Source: Paenibacillus turpanensis (GTDB taxonomy: Bacteria; Bacillota; Bacilli; Paenibacillales; YIM-B00363). From it: DNA of 64,000 nt. The stretch's first letter is position 1. Each line of letters begins with the position of its first letter. Positions 20,681 through 30,130 of this stretch are shown piece by piece. Position numbers and translations under genes: made by a program. The stretch is from assembly GCF_011421635.1 (NCBI RefSeq), contig NZ_WTLI01000002.1, positions 271,850 to 335,849 of the forward strand. Reading direction: 5' to 3'. The notes beneath the pieces were generated by a model. It had not been told where the DNA came from and searched no databases. It saw nothing but the letters and a program-made list of their open reading frames with translations.

Positions 20681-21686
20681 ACGGGATCACTCCGCTCGGG
20701 TCAAAATATTGATCGTGTTTTTTGACAGCAAAATAAAACGGTTGTGCACCTTCAGCGGCGATAAGACCGATTTGCTGTCCGCCCTTCACCCAATCGTTCA
20801 CCTTTACATCCGCCGCAGCGAGATTACCGCTAACCGACTGAATATAATTCGGATGCTGGACAATGACCGTTAGACCGGTCGCCTCCGTCTGACCGACAAA
20901 TATAACCCGCCCGGAGTCCATCGCCGAAACCGGCGCTCCCGGTTCGGTTTGTACACTTACGCCTTCGCCGGACTCGGCAAAGCTTTCGGTGATACGGCCT
21001 AGCACGGGAGCATAATATACCGTCTCTTTGGCGGATACCGCCTTTGAAGAAAATCGGCTCGTCCATTCCTGGAAGGCCGGCAGAAACGACGGCGCACCTT
21101 TAAAGTTCTCCTCATACCATACGGCCAGCTCATCAAAATGGATATCTTCCTTCAGCGCCGTTTCAATATGTCCCTGCACAGTTTTGGCATAAGGATGCTC
21201 CGATTGAAATAACAGCCATACCGCTCCGAACAAAGCTGCGCAAATGATCAGCTTAAGGCGAAGCTGCTTTGCAGTCGGGGGAGTATTCCATTCCTTCCAC
21301 CGCTCCTCATTTCGCTGCGGTGCATAATAAGGCGGCGTATAGCTTCCCGATCCGGCACCGCTCGCATACGAAGCGTACCACGACGTGCTGCCCGCTGCAC
21401 TGTCTGCCGCATCGCCCCCGGCGCCTGCTGAACGGTATTCTTCCTCTTCAGCGCCGAATAATTGCTTTTCGCGCTGCTTCCATACATACTCCGGGTCGTT
21501 AAGCCGCTCGTCCTCGGCTTGAGGAGCGAACGGACTCCTCGCCGGAAGCTCCGCTCCCGAATGATGCGGCGGGTACCGTTCCGACACGGAGGCGTACGAA
21601 CGCGTAGAAGTAAAGCGGGCCGCGTTTTCTTGAAGCTGGCGCATGCGGTCCTGCCTGCGTTTACGAACGTTGTCCTTAATATTCAT
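20673..21686 (-). CDS. spoIVFA: Stage IV sporulation protein SpoIVFA
   Basis: Anchors and inhibits SpoIVFB until the forespore signal arrives. The 337-residue protein has a long hydrophilic N-terminal region, a membrane segment (LRLKLIICAALFGAVWLLF) and a C-terminal M23/LytM-like domain (GAPVSAMDSGRVIFVG, GLTVIVQHPN). The zinc-binding histidines of active M23 enzymes are not apparent, as expected for a regulator. ATG at 21686 has AAGGAGG nine bases upstream; an ATG at 21695 is too close to that site. It is longer than B. subtilis SpoIVFA because of the N-terminal extension. Confidence 0.88.
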   Translation of the reverse strand: MNIKDNVRKRRQDRMRQLQENAARFTSTRSYASVSERYPPHHSGAELPARSPFAPQAEDERLNDPEYVWKQREKQLFGAEEEEYRSAGAGGDAADSAAGSTSWYASYASGAGSGSYTPPYYAPQRNEERWKEWNTPPTAKQLRLKLIICAALFGAVWLLFQSEHPYAKTVQGHIETALKEDIHFDELAVWYEENFKGAPSFLPAFQEWTSRFSSKAVSAKETVYYAPVLGRITESFAESGEGVSVQTEPGAPVSAMDSGRVIFVGQTEATGLTVIVQHPNYIQSVSGNLAAADVKVNDWVKGGQQIGLIAAEGAQPFYFAVKKHDQYFDPSGVIPFD

Positions 21687-21762
21687 TCCGAGCATCCTCC
21701 TTGAGGGTCAAGCCTTTTTCACATTTTTATGACTTGTCCTCGAGGATTATGTTCGGTTTCAC

Positions 21763-22563
21763 TTATTTCAAGCGAACATCCGTTATGGAAATGTACGGCC
21801 ACTCGGTTCCGGTCCAGTAAGCCGCCGCAAATATAACTGTAAAAATGACAGCAAACCAAACATCGTGGGCGGAAAAGCCCACATGATAAAAATAGGTGCG
21901 AGTTTGTTCCGAACGGAAACGCTTGGCCTCCATGGCCACGGCTGTACGCTGCGCACGCCGGATGCTCTGTGCCATAAGCGGAACGGCGTACATCCGCATC
22001 GTTTCGTAGAATCGGCTGAAGCCGCGCTTCGGACGGCGGCCGCGTATTTTGATCGCATACCGGAGCGCTTGAAATTCCTCCAGCATAATCGGCAGCAGCC
22101 GGAACGCGGCCAAAAAAGCATAGGCGTATTTAGCCGGCACTTTACACTGCTGCATCAAAGAATAAAACAACAGGACCGGTTTCGTCGTCAATCCGAACAA
22201 CAGGCCGGCAAACGCAAAGCTGAGTGCCCGGAAGCCAAGATGCAGACCGCGAAAAAAGCTCTCTTCCGTAACATGAATCAGTCCGTATCGAAACCAAGTC
22301 GTCGTCCCTTCCCCGAACATCATCATCCCGGTAGAGGTCGAAACAAACAAAAGTACGAACGGAGAGCTGTACAGCAAAAGCCTGTGCACCGGATGACCGG
22401 AGGCAACAAATATAAACAATGCCAGCCCGGCCACAGCATTTGCCAGCACATTTATGTTATGAATAAGAAGTACAACGACGAACATCATAACTAGCGCAAG
22501 CAGCTTAATGCTCGGATTGACCTTGTGAAGCCACGTTTCCTTGTGCGGGAAGCTGAGCTGCAC
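21763..22563 (-). CDS. ykoC: ECF transporter transmembrane component EcfT (YkoC-like)
   Basis: Membrane coupling subunit of an energy-coupling-factor importer. About five membrane helices are visible (KLLALVMMFVVVLLIHNINV, SFAFAGLLFGLTT and others). Cytoplasmic coupling motifs are IKIRGRRPK and MEAKRFRSE. GTG at 22563 is preferred because AAGGAGG is seven bases upstream; the ATG at 22569 lies only one base from it. It overlaps the ATPase gene by ~59 nt and is the last gene of ykoEDC. The substrate is probably a thiamine precursor, by riboswitch context. Confidence 0.9.
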   Translation of the reverse strand: MQLSFPHKETWLHKVNPSIKLLALVMMFVVVLLIHNINVLANAVAGLALFIFVASGHPVHRLLLYSSPFVLLFVSTSTGMMMFGEGTTTWFRYGLIHVTEESFFRGLHLGFRALSFAFAGLLFGLTTKPVLLFYSLMQQCKVPAKYAYAFLAAFRLLPIMLEEFQALRYAIKIRGRRPKRGFSRFYETMRMYAVPLMAQSIRRAQRTAVAMEAKRFRSEQTRTYFYHVGFSAHDVWFAVIFTVIFAAAYWTGTEWPYISITDVRLK

Positions 22564-24058
22564 CGCCATCCCTCCTTTCTTCCTCCAGTAAGAGTTGGTA
22601 GGCATCCGGAGTTACATCTGCCGCCAATTTCCCTTCCTGCACAAGCCAAACTCTAGTGGCAAATCTGCGGACGATCTCAGGGTCATGGGTTATCATCAGG
22701 ATGGCGGTTCCCCCCTGCCGAAGCCCCTCCAACGTTTCCAGCAGAGCGAAGGTATTTTTCGCATCCTGTCCAAAGGTCGGCTCATCCAGAAGCAGCAGCT
22801 GAGGCTCCCGGACAAGCGCGGTGGCCACGCTTAATCGCCGTTTTTGCCCGGTGGACAGCTGAAAGGGATGCTGCCCGCGATGGACTTTGAGCCCAAACCG
22901 TTCAAGCAGCGCTTCCGTTTTCCGTTCCCGCTCCGACCTTTCTGCTCCATCTGCTTCTAAGGAGTATGCAATTTCTTCCTCTACGGAATTGGTTAAAAAC
23001 TGCAGCTCCGGGTTTTGGAAGACGTAACCCGCATACTTCGCCGCATGCTCCGTCTTTCCCCGCGGCATCCCGGAGAGCAAGCACACGCCCTCCGTGCGGA
23101 GCAAATTCATAACGGATAGAAGCAGAGAGCTTTTTCCCGCCCCGTTCACACCGGTGATACATACCCATTCCGCTGGATTAACGGCCGCGTGCTCGACACG
23201 AATCAGCTCGCGTTTACCGCGCCTCCCGGAAAAGTCTTTGAGTTCAAGGATCTCACGCCCGGATTCTTCTCTGTTTTGTTGTGTGAACTTACCGGAGACA
23301 GGTTGGGGCGAAACGCGTCTTAACCAGTAATCCTCCCATACTCCAGGGTACCAAATGCCGTACTGCATAAGCTGCTCCCGATGCTCCAGAAACACCTTCT
23401 GCGGCCCACCATCGGCAATCACCTCCCCATGCGGAGAAAACAGCACGATGCGGTCGACGAACTCGATAATCTCATCGATTTTATGTTCGACGATAATTAC
23501 CGTCCGGTGCTCTGCCGTCCGTTTAATCGTATCCCAAACCTGGGTCGTGCCTTCCGGATCAAGCAGTGCAGTCGGCTCATCCAAGAAAAGGACCTCCGGC
23601 TCCAGGGCCATCGCGGAAGCAACAGCAAGGCGCTGCTTCATCCCTTGTGAAAAAACGGATATCGGCGTATGCGGCTCCACATCCTGCAAACCGACCCTAT
23701 TCAGCAGGCTTCTGATTTCCCCGTCCATCCTCTCTTTCGGCACCGCCAGATTCTCCAGTACAAAGGCAAGCTCCTCGTCGGCATAGGGCATGCAGAACTG
23801 CATGTCCGGATCCTGAAACACGTAGGCGGATTTTTCCGGCACATGGATCGAATCCGTCTTCATCGGTACCTCGACGGAATTCGGAATTATCCCGCTTAGC
23901 ACCTGCAGCAGCGTCGATTTCCCGCAGCCGCTCGGGCCAAGCAGCAGCACCTTTTCTCCCGAAAAAAAGGAAAGGGATAACCCCTTAAACAGCAAGGAGT
24001 CTTCCCCGGGAAAAGCCAGTCTTAAGTTTTCAACCTTCGCTGATATTGTTCGGCTCAT
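22505..24058 (-). CDS. ykoD: ECF transporter double ATP-binding protein (YkoD-like)
   Basis: Two fused ABC ATPase domains power the importer. The first (about 1-245) has GPSGCGKSTLL, the signature-like FSQGMKQRLAVA and LFLDEPTALLD. The second (about 270-490) has GVNGAGKSSLLL, LSTGQKRRLSVA and LLLDEPTFGQD. Length 517 fits fused EcfA proteins such as YkoD. Its start overlaps the ykoE stop (4 nt), indicating translational coupling. Confidence 0.93.
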   Translation of the reverse strand: MSRTISAKVENLRLAFPGEDSLLFKGLSLSFFSGEKVLLLGPSGCGKSTLLQVLSGIIPNSVEVPMKTDSIHVPEKSAYVFQDPDMQFCMPYADEELAFVLENLAVPKERMDGEIRSLLNRVGLQDVEPHTPISVFSQGMKQRLAVASAMALEPEVLFLDEPTALLDPEGTTQVWDTIKRTAEHRTVIIVEHKIDEIIEFVDRIVLFSPHGEVIADGGPQKVFLEHREQLMQYGIWYPGVWEDYWLRRVSPQPVSGKFTQQNREESGREILELKDFSGRRGKRELIRVEHAAVNPAEWVCITGVNGAGKSSLLLSVMNLLRTEGVCLLSGMPRGKTEHAAKYAGYVFQNPELQFLTNSVEEEIAYSLEADGAERSERERKTEALLERFGLKVHRGQHPFQLSTGQKRRLSVATALVREPQLLLLDEPTFGQDAKNTFALLETLEGLRQGGTAILMITHDPEIVRRFATRVWLVQEGKLAADVTPDAYQLLLEEERRDGGAAQLPAQGNVASQGQSEH

Positions 24059-24654
24059 AGTTTATCGTAATCGGCACGCGACGCCGGCCGCACAAGCTTC
24101 GTAACGCCGGTGTTCTCGACCGCCTTCGCAAGATAATAAGCGAGCACGCCGGAAATCAGCACACTGCCGATCACACGGAAGCCGACTAACAAGCTGTAAT
24201 TCCAGAAGGTGAGCGCTTCGATATAGCCGTAATATTGATCGATAAAAATTGAGGCGATACAGGAGCCGATTGCTGCTAAGCTCACCACGCCAAGGGAAGC
24301 CGAACGGTAGCGGAACAGCGCAAAGGCAATTTCAGCGCCAAGCCCCTGCAGCAAACCATAAATAAGCGTCGGGAGCCCCCATTGACCGCCAAAAACAAAT
24401 TCCATGTGTGCAGCGGCGACTTCAGCTAGGATGGCAACACCAGGCTTGCGGATAATCAAAAATGCAAACGTCGACGCTATAAACCACATACCGTACATAA
24501 GCTGGTTCACATGCAGACCTAGTGGCTCAATGGAGTAATAGAGCGGACCCCATACTTTATAGATGACACCGAACACCGCACCGATGACAAGCGTCACCAA
24601 AATATCCGTTAGCTTTAACCCCTTTTTATTTCCCTGCTTAGACATTGCTTTCAT
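24055..24654 (-). CDS. ykoE: ECF transporter substrate-binding S component (YkoE-like)
   Basis: Hydrophobic ~199-residue membrane protein with about five or six helices (TDILVTLVIGAVFGVIYKVW, LMYGMWFIASTFAFLII). It resembles YkoE, thought to bind thiamine or its pyrimidine precursor HMP. It is preceded by a TPP riboswitch and terminator, which supports that substrate. ATG at 24654 is used; ATG 24645 is also possible because GGAAGGAAG lies close to the first. No ykoF gene accompanies it. Confidence 0.88.
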   Translation of the reverse strand: MKAMSKQGNKKGLKLTDILVTLVIGAVFGVIYKVWGPLYYSIEPLGLHVNQLMYGMWFIASTFAFLIIRKPGVAILAEVAAAHMEFVFGGQWGLPTLIYGLLQGLGAEIAFALFRYRSASLGVVSLAAIGSCIASIFIDQYYGYIEALTFWNYSLLVGFRVIGSVLISGVLAYYLAKAVENTGVTKLVRPASRADYDKL

Positions 24655-24711
24655 CTTCCTTCCCCGAATCAGTTTTTTTCTTGAATGCACTTAGGGACAT
24701 GGGAGAAAACG

Positions 24712-24743
24712 AAAAAAAAGCCCGCCAGCAAATAGGCGGACTT
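24712..24743 (-). terminator. Riboswitch-controlled intrinsic terminator
   Basis: AAGTCCGCC/GGCGGGCTT stem with an eight-base loop, followed by eight T on the minus strand, just downstream of the TPP aptamer. It would stop ykoEDC transcription when TPP is bound. Confidence 0.88.
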
Positions 24744-24764
24744 TCGCACACAAGTACGTATGCA

Positions 24765-24857
24765 TCGGCTCTCTACGCTGGCATTACCCAGATCAGATTT
24801 ACGGTCAGCGGCATACGGCCGCTATCTCAGCCTGACTTCATCAAGCCCCCGTTCATG
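24765..24857 (-). promoter_or_regulatory. TPP (THI-box) riboswitch
   Basis: The minus strand shows the conserved CTGAGA (24830-24825), the GGGGGC start and the thi-box CTGATCTGGGTAATGCCAGC (24796-24777), with the expected spacing and variable stem. Thiamine pyrophosphate should promote termination ahead of ykoEDC. Confidence 0.95.
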
Positions 24858-24927
24858 CAATTCAATTGTTTATAAATCTACAACAACATCCACTCATTGG
24901 CAAGACAATTTTTTATTAGACGGCGGT

Positions 24928-26070
24928 CTAATATTCAAGCGGCTTTTCCTGATGCATCTTGATGCTCATCACGATCCCGATACTCATCATGTTAATGAGC
25001 AGCGAGGTTCCACCATAGCTTATAAACGGCAGAGTAATGCCCGTAAGCGGCATAATTCCAATGAGCATCCCAATGTTTTGAAATATTTGAAACACAAACA
25101 TTGAAATAATGCCGATAATAATAAAGGAGCCTGCCCGGTCTCGGCATTGGATGGAGATGAGCACCATTCGGTAAATAAGTAGGAAATAAACCAGCAATAA
25201 AGCCGAGCTGCCGACAAATCCAAATTCTTCTCCAATCACGACAAAGACGGAATCCGAATAAGCATAAGGAATAAAGCCTTTATGCACCGAGGTGCCCAGC
25301 AGATAGCCTTCTCCAAGCAGCAAGCCCGAGCCAATCGCGCGTATTGAGTTATTCACCTGATACGCTTGGTCGAAAGATGCACTCTCCGGGTTAATAAAAG
25401 TATCAATTCGGGCTACCCAATGCCCGTAGCCCCTTTCTCCCAAATACTGCTGTATCGGATCGTGATAGGTTTGGAATACGTAGAGAAAGGTGGCGATGCC
25501 TGCGGCAATAATTGCGACGCCGATCAGCACATGAGTATATTTTACGTTGCCGATCCACAGCATTCCGACCAAGATAACAAGATAGATTACAGCATTTCCT
25601 AAGTCAGGCTGAATCAGAACAAGAACGAACGGCACTAAAACGAACAGCCCGATCGGCAGTATATCCTTAAAGAAGGTTAGCTGATCGCCCTTCCGCCGTG
25701 CTATAAAATACGCTAAGAGCAGAATAATAAACAGCTTCACCAGCTCCGCCGGCTGCACATCCAATCCCATGGGAAGACTAAACCAGCCTTTGGCGCTATT
25801 TTTTTCAACTCCGAATAAATAAACGGCGACCAGCAGTATAATGCCGATGCCGTATATATACGGAGACGCTTTGAGCATGAGACGGTAATTAAAAAAGCTG
25901 ACGCCGATTAACACAACAAAACCAAGCCCGTAGTTCCGCAGATTATGCATATCATATCCTGCAAACTGCGTATTGATCGTAGCGCTATGGATGACAAGCG
26001 TGCTGAAGCCCATGAAAATAAGCATGATGACAAGCATCGGCACATCGAGCTTTTTAAGTTTGTCGAACAC
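24928..26070 (-). CDS. rodA: Rod-shape SEDS glycosyltransferase RodA
   Basis: Ten-helix SEDS peptidoglycan polymerase that works with a class B PBP in lateral wall growth. SAKGWFSLPMG, VQPAELVKLFIILLLAYF, IQPDLGNAVIYLVIL and LTGITLPFISYGGTSLL are family signatures; length 380. The start is GTG (26070) two bases after the minD stop, with GGAGG inside the minD 3' end, so it is co-translated with minD. RodA fits the operon because MreBCD is encoded upstream. FtsW or SpoVE are alternatives, less likely by context. Confidence 0.92.
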   Translation of the reverse strand: MFDKLKKLDVPMLVIMLIFMGFSTLVIHSATINTQFAGYDMHNLRNYGLGFVVLIGVSFFNYRLMLKASPYIYGIGIILLVAVYLFGVEKNSAKGWFSLPMGLDVQPAELVKLFIILLLAYFIARRKGDQLTFFKDILPIGLFVLVPFVLVLIQPDLGNAVIYLVILVGMLWIGNVKYTHVLIGVAIIAAGIATFLYVFQTYHDPIQQYLGERGYGHWVARIDTFINPESASFDQAYQVNNSIRAIGSGLLLGEGYLLGTSVHKGFIPYAYSDSVFVVIGEEFGFVGSSALLLVYFLLIYRMVLISIQCRDRAGSFIIIGIISMFVFQIFQNIGMLIGIMPLTGITLPFISYGGTSLLINMMSIGIVMSIKMHQEKPLEY

Positions 26071-26072
26071 TG

Positions 26073-26867
26073 CTATCCTCCAAAAAACTTTTTCAGTTTG
26101 TGAAGCATGCCGCCCCGATCTTCGATTTGCATAAGGGGAACCGTATCTCCCAAAATGCGGCGGGCAATATTGCGATAGGCGATGGAAGCTTTGGAATTTG
26201 GATTCATAACCGTCGGCTCTCCGCTGTTTGCGGCCTTAATGACGTATTCGTCATCCGGTACAATACCAAGCAGATCGATGGCTAATACCGAGCAAATTTC
26301 GTCGATATCGAGCATTTCTCCCTTTTTCACCATTGTAGGGCGAATGCGGTTAATAACGAGTCTTGGACGCTCGATATGACGTTCCTGCTCCAATAGCCCA
26401 ATAATCCGATCGGCATCGCGAACGGCTGCGTTTTCCGGTGTTGTAATTACGATAGCCTTGTCGGCTCCAGCAACCGCATTTTTAAAGCCCTGCTCGATAC
26501 CTGCGGGACAATCGATAATAACATATTCGAAATCCTTCTTTAGCTCCAGCACGATATCCCGAACCTTATCGGGACTTACGGCGTGTTTGTCTTTCGTTTG
26601 CGCAGCCGGAAGCATATACAGCTCATCGAACCGCTTGTCTTTAACAAGCGCTTGCGGCAAACGGCAGCGACCTTCCGCCACATCAATCAGATCATAAATG
26701 ATCCGGTTTTCCAGCCCCATGACCACATCCAAATTACGCAGGCCGATATCTGTATCGACCATGCATACTTTTTTACCGAGCAGCGCCAAGGCTGTGCCGA
26801 TGTTGGCCGATGAGGTCGTTTTCCCTACACCGCCCTTGCCTGAGGTGACGACTATTGCCTCTCCCAT
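26073..26867 (-). CDS. minD: Septum site-determining ATPase MinD
   Basis: Membrane-associated ParA-type ATPase that recruits MinC to block polar division. Deviant Walker A KGGVGKTTSSANIG, Walker B YVIIDCPAG and a C-terminal amphipathic membrane helix (GGMLHKLKKFFGG) are visible. ATG at 26867 (264 residues) is chosen because AGGGGAG lies eight bases upstream; GTG 26876 is too close to the site. Confidence 0.97.
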   Translation of the reverse strand: MGEAIVVTSGKGGVGKTTSSANIGTALALLGKKVCMVDTDIGLRNLDVVMGLENRIIYDLIDVAEGRCRLPQALVKDKRFDELYMLPAAQTKDKHAVSPDKVRDIVLELKKDFEYVIIDCPAGIEQGFKNAVAGADKAIVITTPENAAVRDADRIIGLLEQERHIERPRLVINRIRPTMVKKGEMLDIDEICSVLAIDLLGIVPDDEYVIKAANSGEPTVMNPNSKASIAYRNIARRILGDTVPLMQIEDRGGMLHKLKKFFGG

Positions 26868-26880
26868 TCGTTTCACTCCC

Positions 26881-27537
26881 CTACGATCCGCCGCGGATCC
26901 GATTCAAAAATTGAATTTTTTCAATTTCCATTTTTCCGTCTTTTAGATAGGCGAATTCCATATAGGACTCTCCGATTCCCCATTCATCCGGAGGCCTGCT
27001 TATAATATCCGCAATCCGAAGCTGAGTCGGTTTCATATGCGATGCGGCGATAATTGCTTTCTCGTTTCCGTTCCGTCCAGCGTGAGCCAAGCCCCGCAAG
27101 GAACCCATTACAAAAATGTCGCCCGTACACGTTAAGGTACCCCCAGGGTTCACATCGCCCATGAACAGCAAATTGCCTTCATGATGCAGTGTTTGCCCGG
27201 AACGGACGATTCCGTTTAAGGTTTGAATTCCTTTGTCTGCTTCCTTTTCATCCGCCTTAACGGCTTGATCCGCTTCCGACTCGATCGATTGTATCATCAG
27301 GTTCCCTTGACGGCCGATGATCGAACGAATTTCGGTTTTCTGCTTATCCGTTACCTCTCGGGCACCGAGCTTCACATTCACATGCACGATCGGACCGGTC
27401 AAAAAGGTTTGATGCGTTTTTTCCAATTTATGTTCAAGCTCTTGAACCAGCTCTTCATAATCGCATTCGTCATCCAGCAGAAAGACGAGTCCATCCTTCA
27501 CTCCTTTGATTGTGACGCGATGCTTCAGTGATGTCAT
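26881..27537 (-). CDS. minC: Septum site-determining protein MinC
   Basis: FtsZ assembly inhibitor. The N-terminal domain is at about 1-105 (VTIKGVKDGLVFLLDDEC). The C-terminal beta-helix has the repeated glycine pattern (MGDVNPGGTLTCTGDIFVMG, SLRGLAHAG) that contacts MinD; length 218. It follows mreD by 34 nt and precedes minD by 13 nt, the usual mre-min order. Confidence 0.96.
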   Translation of the reverse strand: MTSLKHRVTIKGVKDGLVFLLDDECDYEELVQELEHKLEKTHQTFLTGPIVHVNVKLGAREVTDKQKTEIRSIIGRQGNLMIQSIESEADQAVKADEKEADKGIQTLNGIVRSGQTLHHEGNLLFMGDVNPGGTLTCTGDIFVMGSLRGLAHAGRNGNEKAIIAASHMKPTQLRIADIISRPPDEWGIGESYMEFAYLKDGKMEIEKIQFLNRIRGGS

Positions 27538-27571
27538 TCCCTTCGCCCTCCCGACCTATATATTTCGCCGG

Positions 27572-28111
27572 TCAATCGCCTTTTTCCTCCGACTTCTCTT
27601 TAAATTGTTGCAGAAGTTTTCGGGCGGGCGCATAAATGACAAGGGAGAACAGCAGGGTAATGAGCAGACTTGGAAGCATAATCGTAGTAAACGCTTTGTT
27701 GAAAGACATGGAATGAACCTGAAACACGTGATAGATCAAATATAATGCCAGTTCAAAGCAAGCGGAGCAGACGGTTACGATCGTCATTACAACAACAAAT
27801 GGCCTGCGGGCTGAAAGCGTAAGCACGCCTGCCAAATACCCGCAAAGGCCAAGAGCAAAAGCATGAACGCCAATCATAATGCCGTAATGCACGATATCGT
27901 GCAGGAAGCCGAAGGCTAGCCCGGTAAATAACGCAAGATGCCGATTTGTAAATACACCGAGAAAGAGCACCCCAACAAGCACCAAATGCGGGGCCGCATG
28001 GATCGTGGACTGCCAAGCGACGGGCAAAATCCATGGCACCAAGGAGCCTTCCAGCAAAAATAAAATGAATAGGGCTATCCAATAGAAATAACGCTGCAGG
28101 ACTGTTTTCAT
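27572..28111 (-). CDS. mreD: Rod shape-determining protein MreD
   Basis: Small integral membrane protein (179 residues, about five helices) of the elongasome. The family pattern FLLEGSLVPWILP, FLGVFTNRHLALFTGLAFGF and HDIVHYGIMIGVHAF is present. It overlaps the mreC stop by 4 nt, so it is translationally coupled. It ends with a charged tail (KEKSEEKGD). Confidence 0.93.
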   Translation of the reverse strand: MKTVLQRYFYWIALFILFLLEGSLVPWILPVAWQSTIHAAPHLVLVGVLFLGVFTNRHLALFTGLAFGFLHDIVHYGIMIGVHAFALGLCGYLAGVLTLSARRPFVVVMTIVTVCSACFELALYLIYHVFQVHSMSFNKAFTTIMLPSLLITLLFSLVIYAPARKLLQQFKEKSEEKGD

Positions 28112-28959
28112 TCCGGCACTTCGATCACAAATACTTCACGCAAATGCGTAAATGACGAAGCCGGCTCAATTAATGCCGTGTACGTCAGACCGAAGTCACC
28201 TACCTTTCGGGAAACAACCTTGCCAATTGGAATTCCGCTTGGAAATACCTGCCCAAGCCCGGAGGTGATAACCGTGTCGCCTTCCTTCAGCTCATCCGAC
28301 TGGATGATCTTTGTCATGACCAGCTTTCCGTCCTCAAACGTTTCTATCATACCGAAGGAGTCATTATTCCCCATTACGGTCGCAGCGATCGCTTTCGTCT
28401 GATTCGACTCGCTGTCCAAATTGGTGATCAGCTGCACGTTGGAATGGAAAGGAAACACACGAACGACGCGTCCGACCAAGCCATCTACACTGGTCACCGC
28501 CATATCCGGGCGAATGCCATCCTTCTCCCCAAGATTAATCGTAATCGTTTGATTATACGGATCCGAGCTGTTATCAGCGATCACTTCCGCGATCCGGTAC
28601 TTATAATTGTTCGCCGCTTTTTGACGTTCAGTAAATTCGAGCTCTTCCTTCAGACGAATATTTTGCGCCTCCAGCTCATTCAGGCGCGCGGAATCGCGGG
28701 CATACTGGGACAACGTCAGCTTCAGCTCGCGGTTTTCAACGTACAAGGTGCGAAGATCGCGAACATCCTCCAGAAACTCTGAGACCATTCGAACCGGTGT
28801 ATACACAAGCCCCTGTAAAAAGGAAACCGTATCCTTCACAAACATCTCTGGAGCCGTTACCTTTTCGCGTTGTCCATAGGATAGTCCCATTATCGCGATG
28901 AAAAATATGATCCCGGCCATCAAAAAAATCAACCGTTTGTTCCCCATAAGCTTAAACAT
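28108..28959 (-). CDS. mreC: Rod shape-determining protein MreC
   Basis: Bitopic membrane protein linking MreB to wall synthases. An N-terminal membrane segment (RLIFLMAGIIFFIAIMGLSY) is followed by a coiled-coil (about 65-115, LNELEAQNIRLKEELEFTER) and the beta domain (VDGLVGRVVRVFPFHSNVQL, SGLGQVFPSGIPIG); length 283. No strong ribosome binding site is visible before the ATG. Confidence 0.96.
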   Translation of the reverse strand: MFKLMGNKRLIFLMAGIIFFIAIMGLSYGQREKVTAPEMFVKDTVSFLQGLVYTPVRMVSEFLEDVRDLRTLYVENRELKLTLSQYARDSARLNELEAQNIRLKEELEFTERQKAANNYKYRIAEVIADNSSDPYNQTITINLGEKDGIRPDMAVTSVDGLVGRVVRVFPFHSNVQLITNLDSESNQTKAIAATVMGNNDSFGMIETFEDGKLVMTKIIQSDELKEGDTVITSGLGQVFPSGIPIGKVVSRKVGDFGLTYTALIEPASSFTHLREVFVIEVPE

Positions 28960-29010
28960 GCCGAACTACCACCCACTTACCTTCTCTCCACCTGCCGTTC
29001 CGTTCAATAT

Positions 29011-30048
29011 TTATCTGCGCGAACGGGAGGCTGGAGAAGATTTCGTTTTGAACAAATGAATATTGTCTAGCGCCCTTCCGGTTCCAATCGCTACGCAGTC
29101 CAGCGGATTATCGGCCACGATGACCGGCATTCCCGTCTCTCTCGCAAGCAGCTTATCCAGGTTGCGCAGCAAGCCGCCCCCGCCGGTAAGCACGATCCCG
29201 CGATCCATAATATCGGCGGAAAGCTCTGGAGGGCACTTCTCCAGCGTGTTTTTCACAGCGTCCACAATCGCATTAACTGTATCGAGCAGCGCTTCGGTAA
29301 TTTCCGTCGATGTAATCGTCATCGTCTTCGGAAGGCCTGTCACCAAATCACGGCCGCGGATTTCCATCGATTGTGCCGGATCAAGCGTCAGGGCAGAGCC
29401 GACCTCCATCTTGAGCTGCTCGGAGGTACGTTCCCCGATCATGAGATTATAGGAACGCTTGATATATTGAATGATCGACTCGTCCATCTCGTCGCCGGCG
29501 ATCCGGATCGAACGGCTGGTCACAATGCCGCCAAGCGAGATTACTGCGACTTCCGTCGTCCCGCCCCCGATGTCAACGACCATGCTTCCTGTCGGCTCCC
29601 AAACCGGCAGGTCGGCGCCGATCGCCGCCGCAAAAGGCTCCTCAATCGTGTACGCCTCTTTGGCTCCCGCTTGGCGGGTTGCGTCCTCCACGGCGCGCTT
29701 CTCCACTGCGGTTATGCCTGACGGCACGCAAACCATTACGCTAGGATGGCGTCCTAGAATGGAATTTTGCTTTTGCGCCTGTCGAATAAAATATTTAATC
29801 ATGGTAGCCGTTGTTTCGAAATCGGCGATTACGCCGTCCTTCATCGGTCGAACTGCGCGAATATTTCCAGGCGTACGCCCAATCATTTTCTTGGCATGCT
29901 CTCCGACCGCCTCAATAGTCTTGGTATCAGTCCTTAGAGCGACAACGGACGGTTCGCGGACAACGATGCCTTTTCCTTTGACGTAAACGAGGGTATTCGC
30001 CGTACCAAGGTCGATCCCCAAATCCTTCGTGTTCAACCATCCAAACAT
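29011..30048 (-). CDS. mreB: Rod shape-determining actin homologue MreB
   Basis: Bacterial actin that organises lateral wall synthesis. The phosphate loop [33 protein letters not shown] and [13 protein letters not shown] are visible; length 345. AAAGGAG lies 12 bases before the ATG. It heads mreBCD-minCD-rodA. A candidate promoter overlaps the end of radC. Confidence 0.98.
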   Translation of the reverse strand: MFGWLNTKDLGIDLGTANTLVYVKGKGIVVREPSVVALRTDTKTIEAVGEHAKKMIGRTPGNIRAVRPMKDGVIADFETTATMIKYFIRQAQKQNSILGRHPSVMVCVPSGITAVEKRAVEDATRQAGAKEAYTIEEPFAAAIGADLPVWEPTGSMVVDIGGGTTEVAVISLGGIVTSRSIRIAGDEMDESIIQYIKRSYNLMIGERTSEQLKMEVGSALTLDPAQSMEIRGRDLVTGLPKTMTITSTEITEALLDTVNAIVDAVKNTLEKCPPELSADIMDRGIVLTGGGGLLRNLDKLLARETGMPVIVADNPLDCVAIGTGRALDNIHLFKTKSSPASRSRR

Positions 30049-30100
30049 ATGTAAATGTGACTCCTTTCAAAGTCGGGCTCAAAATGCACAGATTCTCTAT

Positions 30101-30130
30101 ATTATATTACATCAAACCCAGCTCCTTCAA
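30101..30130 (-). promoter_or_regulatory. Candidate promoter of mreBCD
   Basis: TTGAAG (30130-30125), an 18-base spacer and a perfect TATAAT (30106-30101) on the minus strand. The -35 lies inside the radC 3' end. It is about 50 nt ahead of mreB. Confidence 0.55.

Noticed and set aside
24915..24932. Hairpin ATTAGAC-CGCC-GTCTAAT at the rodA stop as a terminator
   Set aside because: It is followed by A rather than T on the minus strand, so it lacks the T-run of an intrinsic terminator for rodA.
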